6,750 nucleotides of DNA from Pseudomonadota bacterium (GTDB taxonomy: Bacteria; Pseudomonadota; Alphaproteobacteria; Ferrovibrionales; Ferrovibrionaceae), in NCBI GenBank assembly GCA_023433835.1, contig JAEYTW010000773.1, positions 1 through 6,750 of the forward strand, read 5' to 3'. Numbering within the stretch: the stretch's first letter is position 1; every line of letters starts with the position of its first letter. The translations under genes were made by a program, and so were the position numbers. Positions 4,922-6,750 of the stretch are shown in pieces. The notes beneath the pieces were generated by a model, which was given only the letters and a program-made list of their open reading frames with translations, searched no databases and had not been told where the DNA came from.

Positions 4922-6604
4922 ATGGTGTGGCGGGCCCAGCCCCTCCGCACGCGGCTGATCATCGCGCTGGCCATCATCCTCGCCCCGCTGGCGATGCTCG
5001 GCATCGTCCGGGCGGTGATCGATTATCGCGATGATCGCGCCGCGGCGGAGCGCAATCTTGTCGAGCAGACCAGTCTCCTGACGCGCGAGCATGAGCGCGT
5101 ACTGGGGGCCACCGGCCGCATCCTCTCGCTGCTCGCCGCCGACGCCGACATCCGGGCCCTGCGGCCCGGGGCCTGCGACGAGACGTTGCGCGACGTCGTC
5201 GACTCGCTCAAGGAATACCGGATGGCGATCGCGGTCGGGCCCGACGGCGTGGTCCGCTGCCGCAGCGACACGTCGCGCCCCGTCGGGCCCGCCACCGACT
5301 GGCGGTGGTTCAAGGAAGCGACGGCCGAGCGGCGCCTCGTCGTCTCCTCGATCTTCCAGAGCGCCTCGTTGCAGAACCGCACGCTGGTCGCGGCACGGCC
5401 CATCATCGGTGCCGATCAGGCTGTCTTGGGCGTCGTCGGCCTCTATTTCGATCTGGGCGCGCTGCTCGGCGCCTCGCCCGCCGGATCGATGACCCCAGAC
5501 ACCTCGCTGACCTTGTTGGATGCCCATGGCGGGCGGCTGCAACTGGCCGGGGCAGCGCTGAACCTGTCGCCGGAGGCGCAGGCCAATCTCGTCCGCGTGG
5601 CCGGCAACGAGGAAGCCGCGCTGGCCACGGTCCGCGACGAGAGCGGCAAGGACATCGTCATCGCGGTCACCACCCTGGTGCCCCAGCGGCTCTACGCCGC
5701 CATGGCGCGCGACGTCGATGCGATCCTGGCGCCGTTGCGGGCCAAGCTCGCCATGAATCTCGCGGTGCTGCTGGCGATCTGGCTGGTCGCGGTGCTGGCC
5801 ATCGGGGCGATGACGCACCGGATGATCGTGCGCTGGATCCTGCATCTGCGCAACGCGACCACCGACTACATCGCCGGGCGGCCGGTCAGCCGGGCGGCGA
5901 CCCTGGCCGCCGCACCGGTCGAGCTGCGCGAACTCGGCACCTCGATCTTCGAAATGATGGAGGTTTCCGACCGGCGCGGCGACGACCTCAAGGAGGCCAT
6001 CGCGCACCGCGATCAGATGATCAAGGAAATCCATCATCGCGTGCGCAACAACCTGCAGATCATCGCCAGTTTGCTGAACCTGCAGACCCGCACGGTGACC
6101 GAGCCGGCCGCGCGCGAGACCCTGCTGTCGCTGCGCACCCGGATCAACGCCCTGGCGCTGATCCACCGCAATCTCTACGAGAACCACGACCTGCAGCTGA
6201 TCGACCTCGACAATTTCCTGCCGATGCTGTGCAACCAGCTGCAGGACCTGTCGGCCGCCGGCCGCCGCCATGTCGCCATCCGCACCGTGGTGCCGTCGTT
6301 GAGCGTGCCTGCCGATGCCGCGGTGACACTGTCGATGCTGCTGACCGAAATCGTCTCGAGCATGGTCAAGCAACTGTCGCCCGGCGAAACCGGGCCGGCC
6401 TCGATCACCGTCGAACTGTCGCCGGTCGCCGCGGGGCGCCAGCGCCTGACCGTCTCGGCCGAGGGCATCGCCGACCCCTTCGGCTTCTCCGACGGCCTCA
6501 GCCGGCAATTGATCGAGGGTTACGTCCGCCAGCTCGGCGGCACGATCCAGCCCCAGGCCACCGGCGACCGGACGATCGTCATCGAGGTGGCGAAACTGGC
6601 GTAA
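4922..6604 (+). CDS. Membrane HisKA_2 sensor protein with degenerate ATPase domain (PhyT/PhyK-like)
   Basis: 560-aa inner-membrane GSR signalling protein. A TM helix (about 11-31) precedes a periplasmic sensor (about 34-274) that looks like a double-CACHE fold (conserved W-R-W-F-K-E-A, then V-V-G-L-Y-F-D-L). Two periplasmic cysteines (C85, C113) could form a disulfide. TM2 (about 276-297), HAMP (about 298-350, with the A-P-V-E-L-R-E-L core) and a HisKA_2 DHp domain follow. The DHp motif HHRVRNNLQIIASLLNLQ has the HRxxN signature, with phospho-acceptor H372 (codon 6035-6037). The C-terminal ATPase region (about 440-560) is eroded. The expected N-box (E-L-V-T-N-A-L-K-H type) reads EIVSSMVKQ, with no Asn. 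The D-x-G-x-G box reads S-A-E-G-I-A-D, and no glycine-rich lid is seen. Autophosphorylation therefore looks unlikely. A PhyT-type phosphotransferase/phosphatase acting on PhyR fits better, helped by its position 10 nt behind ecfG. Catalytic loss is judged by eye. Confidence 0.88.
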   Translation: MVWRAQPLRTRLIIALAIILAPLAMLGIVRAVIDYRDDRAAAERNLVEQTSLLTREHERVLGATGRILSLLAADADIRALRPGACDETLRDVVDSLKEYRMAIAVGPDGVVRCRSDTSRPVGPATDWRWFKEATAERRLVVSSIFQSASLQNRTLVAARPIIGADQAVLGVVGLYFDLGALLGASPAGSMTPDTSLTLLDAHGGRLQLAGAALNLSPEAQANLVRVAGNEEAALATVRDESGKDIVIAVTTLVPQRLYAAMARDVDAILAPLRAKLAMNLAVLLAIWLVAVLAIGAMTHRMIVRWILHLRNATTDYIAGRPVSRAATLAAAPVELRELGTSIFEMMEVSDRRGDDLKEAIAHRDQMIKEIHHRVRNNLQIIASLLNLQTRTVTEPAARETLLSLRTRINALALIHRNLYENHDLQLIDLDNFLPMLCNQLQDLSAAGRRHVAIRTVVPSLSVPADAAVTLSMLLTEIVSSMVKQLSPGETGPASITVELSPVAAGRQRLTVSAEGIADPFGFSDGLSRQLIEGYVRQLGGTIQPQATGDRTIVIEVAKLA

Positions 6605-6616
6605 GGGCGGTGGCGC

Positions 6617-6674
6617 CAAAAGGCCAATCGTGGGCCCCCGGGGGGCCCCGGGGGGGCCACGATTGGCCTTTTGG
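6617..6674. terminator. Large hairpin after the sensor gene, terminator-like
   Basis: Twelve nt after the stop codon, AAAAGGCCAATCGTGG (6618-6633) pairs perfectly with CCACGATTGGCCTTTT (6657-6672) around the G/C-only centre 6634-6656. The A-run before the stem and T-run after it are the layout of a bidirectional intrinsic terminator, as between nepR and phyR. The hairpin is unusually long and is embedded in a much larger inverted repeat. Its right half may therefore be an artefact of the fold-back rather than native sequence. Confidence 0.45.
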
Positions 6675-6685
6675 CGCCACCGCCC

Positions 6686-6748
6686 TTACGCCAGTTTCGC
6701 CACCTCGATGACGATCGTCCGGTCGCCGGTGGCCTGGGGCTGGATCGT
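6686..6748 (-). pseudogene. Inverted copy of the sensor gene 3' end
   Basis: Read on the minus strand, this stretch encodes the same last 20 residues (T-I-Q-P-Q-A-T-G-D-R onward, ending A-K-L-A) and the same TAA as 6542-6604. It is the right arm of the large inverted repeat. Whether a longer inverted gene copy continues beyond the window cannot be seen. If the repeat is an artefact, this is not a real gene. Confidence 0.4.
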
Positions 6749-6750
6749 GC

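Larger units (their letters stand above)
6540..6750. repeat. 94-bp perfect inverted repeat (fold-back) at the right edge
   Basis: Bases 6540-6633 are the exact reverse complement of 6657-6750: each position i pairs with 13290 minus i, with no mismatch over 94 bp. The 23-nt centre (6634-6656) is entirely G and C, with runs of C5, G6, C4 and G7. The left arm contains the last 20 codons and stop of the sensor gene plus its 3' flank. The right arm is the same sequence inverted. It runs into the window edge, so its true length is unknown. It could be a sequencing or assembly fold-back, or a genuine large inverted duplication. Confidence 0.97.

Noticed and set aside
4844..6619. 591-aa open frame on the minus strand opposite the sensor gene
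   Set aside because: It is a GC-driven antisense shadow rich in Arg, Gly, Asp and Gln with no recognisable domain. The plus strand encodes a clear CACHE-HAMP-HisKA_2 protein.
5305..6711. 468-aa plus-strand open frame inside the sensor gene
   Set aside because: It is an alternative-frame shadow of the sensor gene, and its end exists only because of the fold-back sequence at the right edge.
1..6750. CRISPR array, tRNA/rRNA genes, insertion sequences, toxin-antitoxin or phage genes
   Set aside because: I found no regularly spaced repeats, structural RNA signatures or transposase-like frames. Apart from the right-edge palindrome, the window looks like ordinary chromosomal signalling genes with uniform base composition.

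Overview
This 6.75 kb window is a high-GC chromosomal segment carrying the core general stress response (GSR) module of Alphaproteobacteria: the anti-sigma factor NepR, the sigma-mimic response regulator PhyR, the ECF sigma factor EcfG, and a membrane HisKA_2-type sensor protein. A very large hybrid histidine kinase lies beside them. PhyR, NepR and EcfG together are diagnostic of Alphaproteobacteria. The strong GC bias and general gene style suggest a Rhodospirillales-like organism, but that finer placement is only a guess.

Layout. (1) Positions 2-2743 (+) are the 3' part of a hybrid kinase gene whose start lies left of the window. Its visible order is REC - GAF - coiled coil - HisKA - HATPase - REC - REC. 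(2) Positions 2744-2851 hold a GSR-type promoter (GGAAC-N16-CGGTT) in front of nepR (+, 2852-3061). (3) Positions 3062-3162 hold tandem hairpins, including a strong bidirectional terminator, between nepR and the convergent phyR (-, 3163-3972). (4) Positions 3973-4293 are a divergent control region with two back-to-back GSR-type promoters whose -35 ends form a perfect 10-bp inverted repeat. One fires toward phyR, the other toward ecfG. (5) ecfG (+, 4294-4911) is followed after 10 nt by a membrane HisKA_2 sensor gene (+, 4922-6604), apparently in one operon. (6) The right edge, 6540-6750, is a 94+94-bp perfect inverted repeat around a 23-nt all-G/C centre. It folds the end of the sensor gene back on itself and runs into the window edge.

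How the genes work together (established for the family): in unstressed cells NepR holds EcfG inactive. Phosphorylated PhyR exposes its sigma-like domain, binds NepR and frees EcfG, which transcribes GGAAC-N16/17-(C)GTT promoters. The promoters here suggest that nepR, phyR and the ecfG operon are all under EcfG autocontrol.

Two points go beyond the standard picture. The membrane sensor keeps the phospho-accepting HRxxN histidine but has lost the recognisable ATP-binding boxes, which fits a PhyT-like phosphotransferase better than an autokinase. The neighbouring hybrid kinase has an intact CA domain and a receiver with an F-T-T-G-Y signature resembling the FATGUY (SdrG-type) receivers. Together they could form a locally encoded relay: hybrid kinase to SdrG-like receiver to PhyT-like protein to PhyR. 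The relay is inference; the domain features are visible in the sequence.
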